A stretch of DNA of 64,000 nucleotides from contig NZ_JAGEOJ010000007.1 of NCBI RefSeq assembly GCF_017573505.1, positions 372,001 through 436,000 on the forward strand, read 5' to 3'. How positions within the stretch are numbered: the first letter of the stretch is position 1; every line of letters starts with the position of its first letter. A program made the translations under genes and the position numbers. Below are positions 38,858-47,853 of this stretch, piece after piece. This DNA comes from Actinomadura barringtoniae. Its GTDB lineage: Bacteria; Actinomycetota; Actinomycetes; Streptosporangiales; Streptosporangiaceae. Under the pieces are notes generated by a model, which saw nothing but the letters and a program-made list of their open reading frames with translations, was not told the origin of the DNA and made no database searches.

Positions 38858-39628
38858 GTGCCAGGCAGAAGGGTGTTCCGTACCGCAGCGTTCATGACCG
38901 CGTTCGTCTCCGTCACCTCGGCGGCGGCCGGATGCGGCGGTGACGGCTCCGATTCCAAGGGCGGGAGCTCGGCTTCACCTCCCACTGCGGCCTCCCCTTC
39001 CGCGTCCACCCCGGCACCACAGTCGCCCTCGCCATCCCCGAGCAAGAGCGCCGAGCCTGAGCGGTTCCAGTCGGCCGTCAAGAAGGTCTCGGCCGACGAT
39101 CTCCCGCACTCCTGGCACAAGGGCTGCCCCGTCTCGCCGTCCGGTCTGCGGATGATCGAGATGACGTACTGGGGCATGGACCACAAGCCGCACGCGGGCG
39201 GGAAGCTCGTCGTCAACGCCGAGGCCGCCGACAAGCTGGTCGGGGTGTTCCACAAGCTCTTCGAGGAGCGCTACCCGATCCACCGCATGGAGCCCGTGGA
39301 CGTCTTCAAGGGCAGCGACTTCGACTCGATCGAGGCCGACAACACCTCGGCGTTCAACTGCCGGAACGCGACCGGATCGAGCAACTGGTCGCAGCACGCC
39401 TACGGGCTCGCGGTCGACCTCAACCCCTGCGAGAACCCGTACGTCACCGCGAGCGGGCACGTCGAGCACAAGGACTGTGTGAAGTTCGCGGACCGCTCCA
39501 GAAAGGATCCCGGGGTCATCCACAAGGGTGACAAGACCGTCCGGGCGTTCGCCTCGATCGACTGGGGCTGGGGCGGCAGCTGGGACGGAACCCGCGACTA
39601 CCAGCACTTCTCCAGCAGCGGCCGCTGA
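38858..39628 (+). CDS. M15-family D-Ala-D-Ala carboxypeptidase-like lipoprotein
   Basis: The 256-residue protein starts at GTG 38858 and has a signal peptide ending in SAAAGC, a lipobox, so it is anchored at the outer face of the membrane. A Ser/Pro linker (about 35-65) leads to a VanY/M15C domain with SQHAYGLAVDLNPCENPY (zinc His and Asp) and WDGTRDYQHF (catalytic/zinc His). It should cleave peptide stems of peptidoglycan. Confidence 0.88.
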   Translation: MPGRRVFRTAAFMTAFVSVTSAAAGCGGDGSDSKGGSSASPPTAASPSASTPAPQSPSPSPSKSAEPERFQSAVKKVSADDLPHSWHKGCPVSPSGLRMIEMTYWGMDHKPHAGGKLVVNAEAADKLVGVFHKLFEERYPIHRMEPVDVFKGSDFDSIEADNTSAFNCRNATGSSNWSQHAYGLAVDLNPCENPYVTASGHVEHKDCVKFADRSRKDPGVIHKGDKTVRAFASIDWGWGGSWDGTRDYQHFSSSGR

Positions 39629-39822
39629 TCGCCGAGCGGCCGGTTCGGTACGGACGGCCCAGCGAACCAAGGGCCGAGCGGGCCGAAGACCAAGCGTCCC
39701 AACGCCGAGCGGGCCGAAGCGGGCCGATCAGGGCCGCGTGCGCCCGCCGACGGGGTTCCACTGCTCCGTGGACGGCGGGACTGGACGGACCGACGGGGAC
39801 TCGAGCGGGGCCCCCGCCCGGG

Positions 39823-39987
39823 TCATCCGATCGCGACGAGCGCGATCACCAGGATCGCGACGACGGCCACCACCGCGACGATGCCGATGATCAGGCCCAT
39901 GTTCGGCCCCGACTTCTCGGACTGTCCTTGCTGGAAACGCTGGAACTGCTGAGTGGTTCCAGCCGGATCTTGCGGATTCTGAGACAT
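39823..39987 (-). CDS. 54-residue single-pass membrane protein
   Basis: A short frame from ATG 39987 to TGA 39825-39823 encodes MSQNPQDPAGTTQQFQRFQQ, a charged stretch, then a strong membrane helix MGLIIGIVAVVAVVAILVIA ending at the C-terminus. A Gln-rich soluble N-terminus plus C-terminal tail anchor is a plausible small membrane protein. There is no clear ribosome binding site, and TACCCT about 10 nt upstream would fit a leaderless transcript. The function is unknown. The 190 bp on its downstream side (39629-39822) hold no gene. Confidence 0.55.
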   Translation of the reverse strand: MSQNPQDPAGTTQQFQRFQQGQSEKSGPNMGLIIGIVAVVAVVAILVIALVAIG

Positions 39988-40035
39988 GGCGAAGAGGGTA
40001 ACGGATGATTTCTCCGTCTTTCATGCCGTTTAGCC

Positions 40036-40920
40036 CTATCGACCTGCAAACACTGCCTTGGTCTCGACCGCGAGCTCGTCCCCCTCGGGCGACAACTCCA
40101 ACGTCGCAGTGGCCGAGGACAACTCTCCCAAGCGCCTCACATGCGTTCCCCCGCAGGGGATGGAGACCTCTCCATCAGGGAGTGAACAGTGCCACTCCCG
40201 CCTCGCGGTGAGCTCCGGCGACGGCACCTCGATCCGTACGGGCGCGTCGCTCGCGAGCCACTCGGCCAGCAGCCCGTTGATCTCCTCGGTGAGCGCGGGC
40301 AGATCGTCCGCGAGGCCTTCGGCGGTGAACCCCTTCTTGCGGAGCGACTTCCCCAGCCGGTAGGTGTCCAGGCTGCCGCCCTCCACGATCCGCGACGAAG
40401 TGATCGCGAGCGAGTCGAAATCGGGGCGGCCGAGGCCGTCGTTCCGTGCCTCCTTGCGCCAGCGTGGGGCCAGCGCCGCGTTCAGCGCCAGCGCCATCAG
40501 GTGGCAGGCGGTGTGCCCGGCCGACAGCGCCCGCCGGCGGTCGGGATCCACCTCGAGATCGGCCGGTTCACCGACGGCGACCTCCCGTTCGACCACGTGG
40601 ACCACGAGCCAGTCCCAGCCCTCGTCGCCGCGCCGTACGGGGATCTCCGTGCCCAGCAGCAGCGCGCCGGAGCCCGCCTCCTCCATCGCGCCCGTCAGGC
40701 AGTCGACGACCCGGTGACGCACCTCGTCGACGACGATCAGGCCGGTGTCGGCGGGCTGGTCGGGCCAGGTGTGGTCGAGGGGATGGAACGGCGTCTCCCG
40801 GGTCACGACGCCGAATCCGCCGCCGTCCAGCCCGATCGCGGCGAGCACCTCGGACCGCCCGGAGACCGCTCCGGCGGGAAAGGTCACCTGCGTCGATTGT
40901 CCGCTGTTCCCCACGTTCAC
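40036..40920 (-). CDS. AlaX-like tRNA-editing metal-dependent hydrolase
   Basis: The 294-residue protein, starting at GTG 40920, combines an N-terminal beta-barrel (FHPLDHTWPDQPADTGLIVVDE) with an editing domain bearing the zinc motifs GHTACHL and CGGTHV, the HxxxH/CxxxH set of alanyl-tRNA synthetase editing domains. It probably deacylates mischarged tRNA-Ala. It lies next to tRNA-Ser(TGA) on the same strand, fitting a role with Ser/Ala mischarging, although adjacency alone is weak evidence. Confidence 0.85.
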   Translation of the reverse strand: MNVGNSGQSTQVTFPAGAVSGRSEVLAAIGLDGGGFGVVTRETPFHPLDHTWPDQPADTGLIVVDEVRHRVVDCLTGAMEEAGSGALLLGTEIPVRRGDEGWDWLVVHVVEREVAVGEPADLEVDPDRRRALSAGHTACHLMALALNAALAPRWRKEARNDGLGRPDFDSLAITSSRIVEGGSLDTYRLGKSLRKKGFTAEGLADDLPALTEEINGLLAEWLASDAPVRIEVPSPELTARREWHCSLPDGEVSIPCGGTHVRRLGELSSATATLELSPEGDELAVETKAVFAGR

Positions 40921-40970
40921 CGACGCTACCAGCAGTCACCGACACCTCTACAGGCCGTCACCACATGGAA

Positions 40971-41003
40971 ACGCCCCCGCGGGCTCGGTGCCCGCGAGGG
41001 CGT
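40971..41003 (-). terminator. terminator of tRNA-Ser(TGA)
   Basis: ACGCCC-CGCGGGC and GCCCGCG-GGGCGT pair with a small bulge around a 5-nt loop, and the minus strand continues into TTTCC. It lies 67 bp after the tRNA and 51 bp before the AlaX-like start. Confidence 0.75.
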
Positions 41004-41069
41004 CTGGTGATGCGCTTCTTATTGCGTCGTAGGGCGTTACCTACTGCGTTCGTGCCGCGTTCGGTGATG

Positions 41070-41158
41070 CGGAGGGTGTGGGATTCGAACCCACGACGAC
41101 TGTCCCCAGCCGTGGTCGCTTTCAAGGCGACTGCACTAGTCCACTATGCGAACCCTCC
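41070..41158 (-). tRNA. tRNA-Ser (anticodon TGA)
   Basis: On the minus strand this 89-nt class II tRNA has acceptor GGAGGGT/ACCCTCC with discriminator G, D-arm CGCATAGTGGACTAGTGC, anticodon stem CGC/GCG around CTTGAAA (anticodon TGA, for TCA codons), a long variable arm and the T-arm GTGGGTTCGAATCCCAC. CCA is not encoded. Confidence 0.94.
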
Positions 41159-41236
41159 AGGCCTGCAGGCCGCAGACCACGATAGCGGCCGGACGGACCT
41201 CCCATCGACCCGATATGCCGCCTGGGCCTGCACGGG

Positions 41237-41605
41237 CTAGGTCGGCGGGGGGACCTTGTAGCCCGGGATGGACGGCCAGCGCACGGTCATGACGACGGAG
41301 TCCTCCTCGGCGTACCAGGAGTGGTCGACGCCCCGGGCCCACACCACGTACTCCCCCTGGGCGGCCAGGACCACGTCCCCGTCCGGGAACTCCATCCGGA
41401 AGCGCCCGCTGATGAGGACGAGGAGGGCGGTCCGCTTCTCGCCGGTGGCCCACTGCGCACGCCGCTCACCGCGCGGATGAACGCCCCACTTGATCTCGAC
41501 CTCGTCGCTGTGCCGGATGTCGCCCTCCGGCTTGAAATGCCCGAGCAACCAGCCGCTGTCGGCCGCCGCGTCGGCGGCCGCCTTCCCCACGTACACCCCA
41601 TCCAT
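41237..41605 (-). CDS. small cupin-like protein
   Basis: From ATG 41605 the protein has 122 residues. It carries a single cupin fold: HPRGERRAQWATGEKRTALLVLISGRFRMEF, then QGEYVVWARGVDHSWYAEEDSVVMTVRWPS. The motif has fewer His residues than metal-binding cupins, so catalytic metal binding is doubtful. It may bind a small signal. No strong ribosome binding site is seen for any start. The frame is open to 41722. Confidence 0.7.
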   Translation of the reverse strand: MDGVYVGKAAADAAADSGWLLGHFKPEGDIRHSDEVEIKWGVHPRGERRAQWATGEKRTALLVLISGRFRMEFPDGDVVLAAQGEYVVWARGVDHSWYAEEDSVVMTVRWPSIPGYKVPPPT

Positions 41606-41727
41606 CACGAGGCGCGAGGCTAGCGCAGCACACCGGAAAAGAAATTCTTGGCGAGCATGTCGAGCGGCGCGCTTCGGCTCCGACCACCTGGCATCAGCAT
41701 GATGACGAACCCAAGGAGTCACTGGCC

Positions 41728-42321
41728 ATGCGAAAGATCATCTACTTCGTCCACACCTCGCTCGACGGCTTCATCGAGGGCCCGAACGGCGAGTTCGACT
41801 GGCCGCGGATGGAGGACGAGCTGTCGGCCTTCTCGTTCGAGCTGTCCGACCGCGCCGACACCGTCATGTACGGGCGGGTCGTGTGGGAGATGATGTCCGG
41901 CTACTGGCCGAACGTCGAGTCGATCAGCGACCACCCGCACGACCTGAAGTACGCCCCGATCTGGCGCGCCACCCCGAAGATCGTCTTCTCCCGGACGATG
42001 GAGAGCGCCGAGCACGGCGCCCGGGTGATCGGGAAGAACCTGGTCGAGGAGGTCACGGCGCTGAAGAACCAGCCCGGCAAGGACCTGCTGCTCATGGGCG
42101 GCTCGGCCCTGCCCGGCGCGCTCACCGAGCTCGGCCTGATCGACGAGTACAACATCGTGGTGCACCCGGTCGTCCTCGGCGGCGGCCTCCCGGTGCTGGG
42201 GCACCCGGCCCACAGGGTCGGCCTGGAGCTGGCCGAGACTCGCACGTTCGACGGCCAGACCGTGCTGTTGCGCTACGCCTCCGCTTCCGCCTCCGCCGCT
42301 TCCCCCTCCACCTCCGCGTGA
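41728..42321 (+). CDS. dihydrofolate reductase/RibD C-terminal-like reductase
   Basis: The 197-residue protein starts at ATG 41728 (AAGGAG upstream). It has YFVHTSLDGFIEGPNGEFDW, VMYGRVVWEMM, PKIVFSRTM and LLMGGSALPGAL, the RibD_C/DHFR fold with an NADPH site. It is an actinobacterial stand-alone reductase of unknown substrate. Its last ~12 residues are Ala/Ser repeats from duplicated codons. Confidence 0.85.
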   Translation: MRKIIYFVHTSLDGFIEGPNGEFDWPRMEDELSAFSFELSDRADTVMYGRVVWEMMSGYWPNVESISDHPHDLKYAPIWRATPKIVFSRTMESAEHGARVIGKNLVEEVTALKNQPGKDLLLMGGSALPGALTELGLIDEYNIVVHPVVLGGGLPVLGHPAHRVGLELAETRTFDGQTVLLRYASASASAASPSTSA

Positions 42322-42325
42322 ACGC

Positions 42326-42358
42326 CGAAGGCCGCCCCGACTGGCGGGGCGGCCTTCG
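42326..42358. terminator. bidirectional terminator
   Basis: CGAAGGCCGCCCCG and CGGGGCGGCCTTCG form a perfect 14-bp stem around ACTGG. It lies 4 nt after the reductase stop and about 30 bp from the stop of the opposite MinD-like gene. Confidence 0.88.
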
Positions 42359-42387
42359 TTGACGCGGATTCACCGGCGTTTGCGCGC

Positions 42388-45030
42388 TTACTCGGCCTGG
42401 GGGCGCTGGTAGGCGAAGCCGTCGCCGACGACCGCGGCAAGGAGCAGGTAGGCCTCGCGCGTGGCGGGAGCGAGCTGCTCCAGCTCCACCTCGGCACCCT
42501 CCTCCAGGTGGTCGTCGTACGGGATGCGCACCACGGCGCGGCAGCGGCTCTCGAAGTGAGCCTGGAGCTTGTCCAGGTCCACCTGGCTGCGCGTACGGTT
42601 GCGCACCATCGACAGCACGACCACGCCGTTGCGGACCAGGTGCCCGTGGTCGTGGGCCTCCAGCCAGTCGAGCGTCGCGCTGGCCGAACGGGCGCCGTCC
42701 ACCGACGGCGAGCTGACCAGGACGAGCTGGTCGGCCATCGCCAGAACGCCGGCCATGGCCGAGTGGAGCAGGCCGGTGCCGCAGTCGGTGATGCAGATCG
42801 AATAGAACTGCTCCAGGACGATCGCGACCTCGGTGTAGTCCTCCGCGCTGAACGCCTCGCTGATGGCGGGGTCGCGGTCGGAGGCGAGCACCTCCAGGCG
42901 GGCCTCGTTCTGCGAGGTGAACGTCCGGACGTCGGCGTACCGGTGGATCTTGTCCTTGTCGTTCAGCAGGTCGCGCACGGTCGCGGCCGTCTCCAGCCGC
43001 ACCTTGTCCGAGAGCGTGCCGCGGTCGGGGTTGGCGTCCACGGCGATCACGCGGTCGCCGCGCATCGACGACAGCATCGAGCCGAGGCCGGTCGTGGTGG
43101 TCGTCTTGCCGACGCCGCCCTTGAGCGACATCACCGCGACGCGGTGGTGGCCGCCCGCGACGGGCGTACGGGTGCGCCCGACCAGGTCCTTGCGGCGGAC
43201 CTCACCCTGCGACTCGCCCGGGTGGATGTTGCCGCCACTGGCCTTGTAGACCGCGCGGCGCCAGCCGGCGGACGGCGCGATGCGGCGCTCGCCGAGAAGG
43301 TTCTCGGAGCTCAGGCTCTCGGGGCCCTGCTGCTCTTGCGGCTGCTGCGGGTATCCCTGGCCGGGCCCAGGCTGACCTGGCTGCCCCGGCTGACCCGGGT
43401 ATCCGGGCTGCCCCGGGTATCCGGGAGGAGGCCCCTGGTAGGGACCGCCCTGCGGACCACCCTGCCCGGGCGGCGGGTAGCCGACCGGCGGACCCTGAGG
43501 CGGGCCCTGTTGCGGCCCGGGAGCGTACCCCTCGGCCGGGCCGGGAGCGCCGGGACCGTACGGGCCGGGAGGCATCTGGCCGGAGCCCGGACCGTAGGGC
43601 GGCATGCCCTCGCCACCGGGCGGGGGCGGCGGGCCCTGCTGCGGCGGAGGATCGCCGTACGGGTACTGCTGCGGCCCACCCGGCTGCTGCTCGGGCCCAC
43701 CGAACTGCTGCTGGTCCGGTCCACCGAACTGCTGCTGCTCAGGACCGCCGAACTGCTGCTGGTCGGGCGCACCGAACTGCTCGGGCGGGTAAGGCGGAAG
43801 CGGCTCTAGAGGAGGCGCACCCTGGCCGTTGGGTCCCTGCGGGCCATAGCCGCCGTCGAAGGGCTGCTGGTCGTACGCCGGGCCACCTTCATATGGCCCC
43901 TGCGGACCATCGAACTGGCCGCCCTGCGGTCCCGGACCCTGCGGCGGGCCATCGAACTGCTCCTGCTGCAAGGGACCGCCATCGAAGGGAGGCTGATGCC
44001 CCCGCTGGTTGGGGTCGTCATACGGCTGGTGCTCACCCGGACCGCCCTCGAACGGGGGCTGAGGAGGCTGCGGGCCCTGCGGGCCACCGTAGGGAGGCGG
44101 CGCCTGGGGGCCGCCCGGACCGGGCTGGCCCTCGAAGGGCGGCATCTGGGACGGGTCGTAGGGCGGGAAACCGCCGCCGTAGGGAGGCGGCAGCATGCCG
44201 CCATCGAAAGGCTGAGGCATGGGGCTGCCGTCGTACGGCTGCTGATGCCCGGGGCCAGGACCGCCCTGACCGCCAGGGCCCTCGAACGGCGGAGGGGCCG
44301 GGAGCTCCCCGTACGGCGGGAAACCAGGAGGCGGAGGCATCGCGCCCTGCTCGCCCCCAGGCGGAACCGGGGGCGGGCCGAAGCCGCCCTGCGCCGGGTC
44401 ATGGAAGGGGGGAGGTGCCGCGAGCCACGGGTTCTGCTCGTCCTCAGGCGGCATCGGCCCAGGACCGCCCTGCTCCATGCCAGGGCCGGGACCACCGGGA
44501 CCAGGCCCAAAGCCACCCGGGCCAGGGCCAGGCCCGCCGGGGCCGGGACCGGGACCGCCGGGGCCGGGACCGCCGGGGCCGGGACCGCCGGGGCCGGGAC
44601 CGCCGGGGCCAGGGCCGCCGGGGCCAGGGCCACCAGCGCCGGGGCCAGGGCCACCAGCGCCGGGGCCGGGAGCACCGAAATCGGCGCCGGAGTCACCCGG
44701 GCCAAGCCCGCCAGGGCCCGTGTCACCAGGGCCAGGGGCGCCGGGAGCCCCAGGGCCGCCAGGGCCCGAGCCGGGCTGGGTGGTCTCGGGGTTCGGGCTC
44801 GGCGACCGCCTGACCTTGCGGGTCGCGGTGTCCTCGTACTCCTCCGCGATGGTCTGCTCGACGTCGTCCTGAGGCACGTCGTCCACGTCGTCGGAAGGCG
44901 GCGGCGAGGAGGGTTTGTCGGTGGCGGCGGGCGGCGCGTCGTCAGCGGGACCGCCGGCCTCGCTGTTCATCGCGTCGAGGGAGGCCAGGCGCTCCTCCAA
45001 CGAACGCCCGTCGTGATCGTGCTTTGCCAC
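42388..45030 (-). CDS. MinD/ParA-family ATPase with very long Pro/Gly-rich N-terminus
   Basis: Starting at GTG 45030 (GGGGAG upstream), the protein has 880 residues. Residues 1-75 are acidic. Residues about 80-560 are low complexity, first GPGGPGP repeats and then Pro/Gln-rich blocks (EQQQFGGPDQQQFGG). The C-terminal ~280 residues are a deviant-Walker ATPase with VAVMSLKGGVGKTTTTTGLG, IAVDANPDRGTL and ITDCGTGLLHSAM. This layout resembles EspI/MinD-like proteins associated with actinobacterial secretion or polar localisation. No type VII secretion genes are nearby. Earlier in-frame starts up to 45360 lack a binding site. Confidence 0.85.
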   Translation of the reverse strand: MAKHDHDGRSLEERLASLDAMNSEAGGPADDAPPAATDKPSSPPPSDDVDDVPQDDVEQTIAEEYEDTATRKVRRSPSPNPETTQPGSGPGGPGAPGAPGPGDTGPGGLGPGDSGADFGAPGPGAGGPGPGAGGPGPGGPGPGGPGPGGPGPGGPGPGGPGPGPGGPGPGPGGFGPGPGGPGPGMEQGGPGPMPPEDEQNPWLAAPPPFHDPAQGGFGPPPVPPGGEQGAMPPPPGFPPYGELPAPPPFEGPGGQGGPGPGHQQPYDGSPMPQPFDGGMLPPPYGGGFPPYDPSQMPPFEGQPGPGGPQAPPPYGGPQGPQPPQPPFEGGPGEHQPYDDPNQRGHQPPFDGGPLQQEQFDGPPQGPGPQGGQFDGPQGPYEGGPAYDQQPFDGGYGPQGPNGQGAPPLEPLPPYPPEQFGAPDQQQFGGPEQQQFGGPDQQQFGGPEQQPGGPQQYPYGDPPPQQGPPPPPGGEGMPPYGPGSGQMPPGPYGPGAPGPAEGYAPGPQQGPPQGPPVGYPPPGQGGPQGGPYQGPPPGYPGQPGYPGQPGQPGQPGPGQGYPQQPQEQQGPESLSSENLLGERRIAPSAGWRRAVYKASGGNIHPGESQGEVRRKDLVGRTRTPVAGGHHRVAVMSLKGGVGKTTTTTGLGSMLSSMRGDRVIAVDANPDRGTLSDKVRLETAATVRDLLNDKDKIHRYADVRTFTSQNEARLEVLASDRDPAISEAFSAEDYTEVAIVLEQFYSICITDCGTGLLHSAMAGVLAMADQLVLVSSPSVDGARSASATLDWLEAHDHGHLVRNGVVVLSMVRNRTRSQVDLDKLQAHFESRCRAVVRIPYDDHLEEGAEVELEQLAPATREAYLLLAAVVGDGFAYQRPQAE

Positions 45031-45222
45031 CGGTGTCTCCCCTCGGCAATGCCTGAGATAGATCATTTGCGGAGTTAGAACGGCATTAGCCTCAGGACAG
45101 GGTACCCGTGGTCTAATACCATGCATCCCCAGACGTAAAGCCGCTTCCCCCCTGTTTCGCGACATTTCTCCTGCGCCCGGGGAGGCGCTTCGGGTCCCAC
45201 CGTCCCCGGTAGCGTGAGCTGT

Positions 45223-46179
45223 ATGCATGCGATCGTTATCCGCGAGCCCGGAGACGCCGGCGTACTGGAGTGGACCGAGGTCCCCGACCCCGTTCCGGCG
45301 CCCGGAGAAGTGCTGATCGACGTCGCCGCGAGCGCCGTCAACCGCGCCGACACCATGCAACGGATGGGGTTCTATCCGCCCCCACCCGGGGCACCCGAAT
45401 ATCTGGGTCTGGAAGCCTCAGGCACAATCTCGGCGCTCGGCGAGGGAGTGACCGGCTGGCAGGTCGGCGACGAGGTCTGCGCACTGCTCGGCGGCGGTGG
45501 TTATGCCGAACGAGTGGCCGTGCCCGCGGGCCAGGTCCTGCCGGTGCCGAAGGGCGTCGGGCTGGTCGAGGCGGCCGCGCTGCCCGAGGTCGTGTGCACG
45601 GTCTGGTCGAACGTCTTCATGATCGCGAAGCTGGCCGCCGGGGAGACCTTCCTCGTGCACGGCGGGGGCAGCGGCATCGGGACGATCGCGATCCAGCTGG
45701 CCAGGGCGACCGGCGCCCGCGTCCTCTGCACCGTGGGCAGCGAGGCCAAGGCGGCCCGCTGCCGCGAGCTGGGCGCCGAGGTGGCGATCAACTACCGCGA
45801 GGACGACTTCGCCTCGTACGGGCCGTACGACGTGATCCTCGACCACATGGGCGCCAAATATCTGGCCGCCAATCTCGACTCTCTCGCGACCGGCGGCAGG
45901 CTCATGATCATCGGGGCGATGGGCGGCACCCGGACCGAGATCGATCTGAGCAGGCTCCTGGGCAAGCGGGCCTCCATCCACGGCACTGGCCTGCGGTCCC
46001 GTCCGTTGGACGAGAAGGCCGCGATCGTGGCCTCCGTACGCCAGAACGTGTGGCCGCTGATCGAGTCGGGGGACGTCACGCCGGTCGTGGACCGGACGCT
46101 GCCCATGCGGGACGCGTCCGAGGCCCACCGGCTCCTCGAGGACAGCGCCCACACCGGAAAGATCTTGCTGACCGTGTGA
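45223..46179 (+). CDS. NAD(P)H-dependent quinone oxidoreductase (MDR, PIG3/Qor type)
   Basis: From ATG 45223 the protein has 318 residues. It shows GFYPPPPGAPEYLGLEASG, AALLGGGGYAERVAVPAGQ-type sequence, the Rossmann GGGSGIGTIAIQLARATGARV and INYREDDF. It lacks the zinc ligands, as expected for quinone reductases. It is followed after 13 nt by the proteasome activator gene, so the two are probably cotranscribed. Confidence 0.9.
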   Translation: MHAIVIREPGDAGVLEWTEVPDPVPAPGEVLIDVAASAVNRADTMQRMGFYPPPPGAPEYLGLEASGTISALGEGVTGWQVGDEVCALLGGGGYAERVAVPAGQVLPVPKGVGLVEAAALPEVVCTVWSNVFMIAKLAAGETFLVHGGGSGIGTIAIQLARATGARVLCTVGSEAKAARCRELGAEVAINYREDDFASYGPYDVILDHMGAKYLAANLDSLATGGRLMIIGAMGGTRTEIDLSRLLGKRASIHGTGLRSRPLDEKAAIVASVRQNVWPLIESGDVTPVVDRTLPMRDASEAHRLLEDSAHTGKILLTV

Positions 46180-46192
46180 AACTGGAGACATC

Positions 46193-46729
46193 ATGAATGA
46201 GCCTTCGAACAACCAGTCTGAGCAGGAGCCACAGGTTCTCGTGGTCGGCCCGAACGGCATCGCCCTGGAGGGCGGCGGCGAGGACGGCGAAGAGAAGTCG
46301 ATCACCGACATGGTTGAACAGCCCGCCAAGGTGATGCGGATCGGCGGCATGATCCGGCAGCTCCTCGAGGAGGTCAAGGCGGCCCCTCTCGACGAGGCCA
46401 GCCGGGCCCGCCTCCGTGAGATCCACAAGTCGTCGATCAAGGAGCTCGAGGACGGTCTCGCCCCCGAGCTGGTCGAGGAGCTCGAACGGCTGTCCCTGCC
46501 GTTCACCGAGGGCGTCGTCCCGAGCGAGTCGGAACTGCGCATCGCCCAGGCCCAGCTGGTCGGCTGGCTGGAGGGCCTGTTCCACGGGATACAGACCACC
46601 CTGTTCGCCCAGCAGATGGCGGCCCGCGCCCAGCTCGAGCAGATGCGCCGCGCCCTGCCCGCCGGCATGGTCCCGCCCGGGGCCTCCGACGACCAGCACG
46701 GCGGCGGCCACTCCGGCCCCTACCTGTAG
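46193..46729 (+). CDS. bpa: bacterial proteasome activator Bpa/PafE
   Basis: The 178-residue protein has the characteristic helical core (MVEQPAKVMRIGGMIRQLLEEVKAAPL, HKSSIKELEDGLAPELVEELERLSLPF) and ends in GPYL, the HbYX-like tail that docks into the 20S proteasome. It forms a dodecameric ring that opens the proteasome gate without ATP. The binding site CTGGAG precedes ATG 46193. It implies that this organism has a 20S proteasome, an actinobacterial feature. Confidence 0.93.
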   Translation: MNEPSNNQSEQEPQVLVVGPNGIALEGGGEDGEEKSITDMVEQPAKVMRIGGMIRQLLEEVKAAPLDEASRARLREIHKSSIKELEDGLAPELVEELERLSLPFTEGVVPSESELRIAQAQLVGWLEGLFHGIQTTLFAQQMAARAQLEQMRRALPAGMVPPGASDDQHGGGHSGPYL

Positions 46730-46805
46730 GTCATCCCGCCGAGGGGCCGAGGCACGCGCCGTTCACCACCCGCGTGCCTCCCCCTCCCAGGCACGAGTTC
46801 GAGGG

Positions 46806-47609
46806 TTACGGGAAGAGGCGTTCCAGGATCTGGGCCACGCCGTCGTCGTCGTTCGAGGCGGTCGTGCCGGTGACGGTGGCGAGGACCTCGGCATGCGCGT
46901 TGGCCACGCCGAACGAGGTGCCCGCCCAGGTCAGCATCGGCAGGTCGTTGGGCATGTCGCCGAACGCGACGACCTCGTCGGCCGTGATGCCCTTCTCCGC
47001 GCACATCTCCGCCAGGGCGCTGGCCTTGGTGACGCCTTGGGCGCTCATCTCCAGCAGGCCCCGGCCGGACGAGTGGGTGACCGTGACCAGGTCGCCGACC
47101 GCCTTCTCCGCCTTCTCGGCGAGCCAGTCGGGATCGGCGCTCGGGTGGAACGCCAGCAGCTTGGTGCCGGGCCGGTCGACCAGCGCCTCGCCGTCCACCG
47201 GGCGGCCGCCCACGGCCTCGGCGTCCCAGTCACCCAGGTTGTAGCGGGCCTCGAAGACGAAGCCGGTCGGGTACTCCACGGCGAACCGCAGCTCGGGCAC
47301 GGCGGTGCGGAGCCGTTCCACCGCCTTGGCGATCACGTCGGGCTGGATCATCGTCGCGCGCACCACGGACTCGGTGTGCAGGTCGTAGACCACGGCCCCG
47401 TTGGCGCAGATCGCGACGCCGTGATGCGCGACCGCGTTCGCGATCTCGTGCATCCAGCGCGGCGGACGGCCGGTGACCATGACGAGATAGGCCCCGCCGC
47501 GTTCGACGCGGGCCAGGGCGGCGACCGTACGGGCCGAGATGGAGCCGTCGGTGCGCACGATCGTTCCGTCGAGGTCGGTGGCGACCAGACGCGGCGTGAG
47601 ATCAGACAT
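46806..47609 (-). CDS. HAD-family Cof-type phosphatase
   Basis: From ATG 47609 the protein has 267 residues. Motif I is ATDLDGTIVRTDG, motif II VMVTGRPP, motif III lysine in GVTKASAL and motif IV FGDMPNDLPML, all of the HAD IIB (Cof) subgroup, with a C2b cap. It dephosphorylates small sugar or cofactor phosphates. The frame is open 24 codons further upstream without support. Confidence 0.9.
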   Translation of the reverse strand: MSDLTPRLVATDLDGTIVRTDGSISARTVAALARVERGGAYLVMVTGRPPRWMHEIANAVAHHGVAICANGAVVYDLHTESVVRATMIQPDVIAKAVERLRTAVPELRFAVEYPTGFVFEARYNLGDWDAEAVGGRPVDGEALVDRPGTKLLAFHPSADPDWLAEKAEKAVGDLVTVTHSSGRGLLEMSAQGVTKASALAEMCAEKGITADEVVAFGDMPNDLPMLTWAGTSFGVANAHAEVLATVTGTTASNDDDGVAQILERLFP

Positions 47610-47853
47610 TTCACCTACCAGTCTCGCCGCATTGTGATCTTCCCCGCATCCCCTCGGCGGAAAAGCTCGCACCCATGTCACCGGGGCGGCCCGAGAACCA
47701 GCCTAAGTGACACTTACGACACATAGCTCACACAAGACCCTTTTCTCCACCCCCGCCCCACGTCTACGGTGTGCTCACCGGGCGGCCATCTCCCGGACGA
47801 CCGAATCTGAAAACTTCTTCACGTTCATCGCACTGTGTGGAAGGTCGTTACGG

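Noticed and set aside
40036..40920. Truncated alanyl-tRNA synthetase
   Set aside because: The length and domain order fit a stand-alone AlaX-type editing protein. There is no trace of a synthetase core.
44477..44872. Gly-Pro frame on the plus strand
   Set aside because: It is the complementary reading of GC repeats encoding the Pro/Gly tail of the MinD-like protein.
42508..45078. Long plus-strand frames over the MinD-like gene
   Set aside because: They are antisense to a clear Walker-type ATPase and its repeats. No independent motifs.
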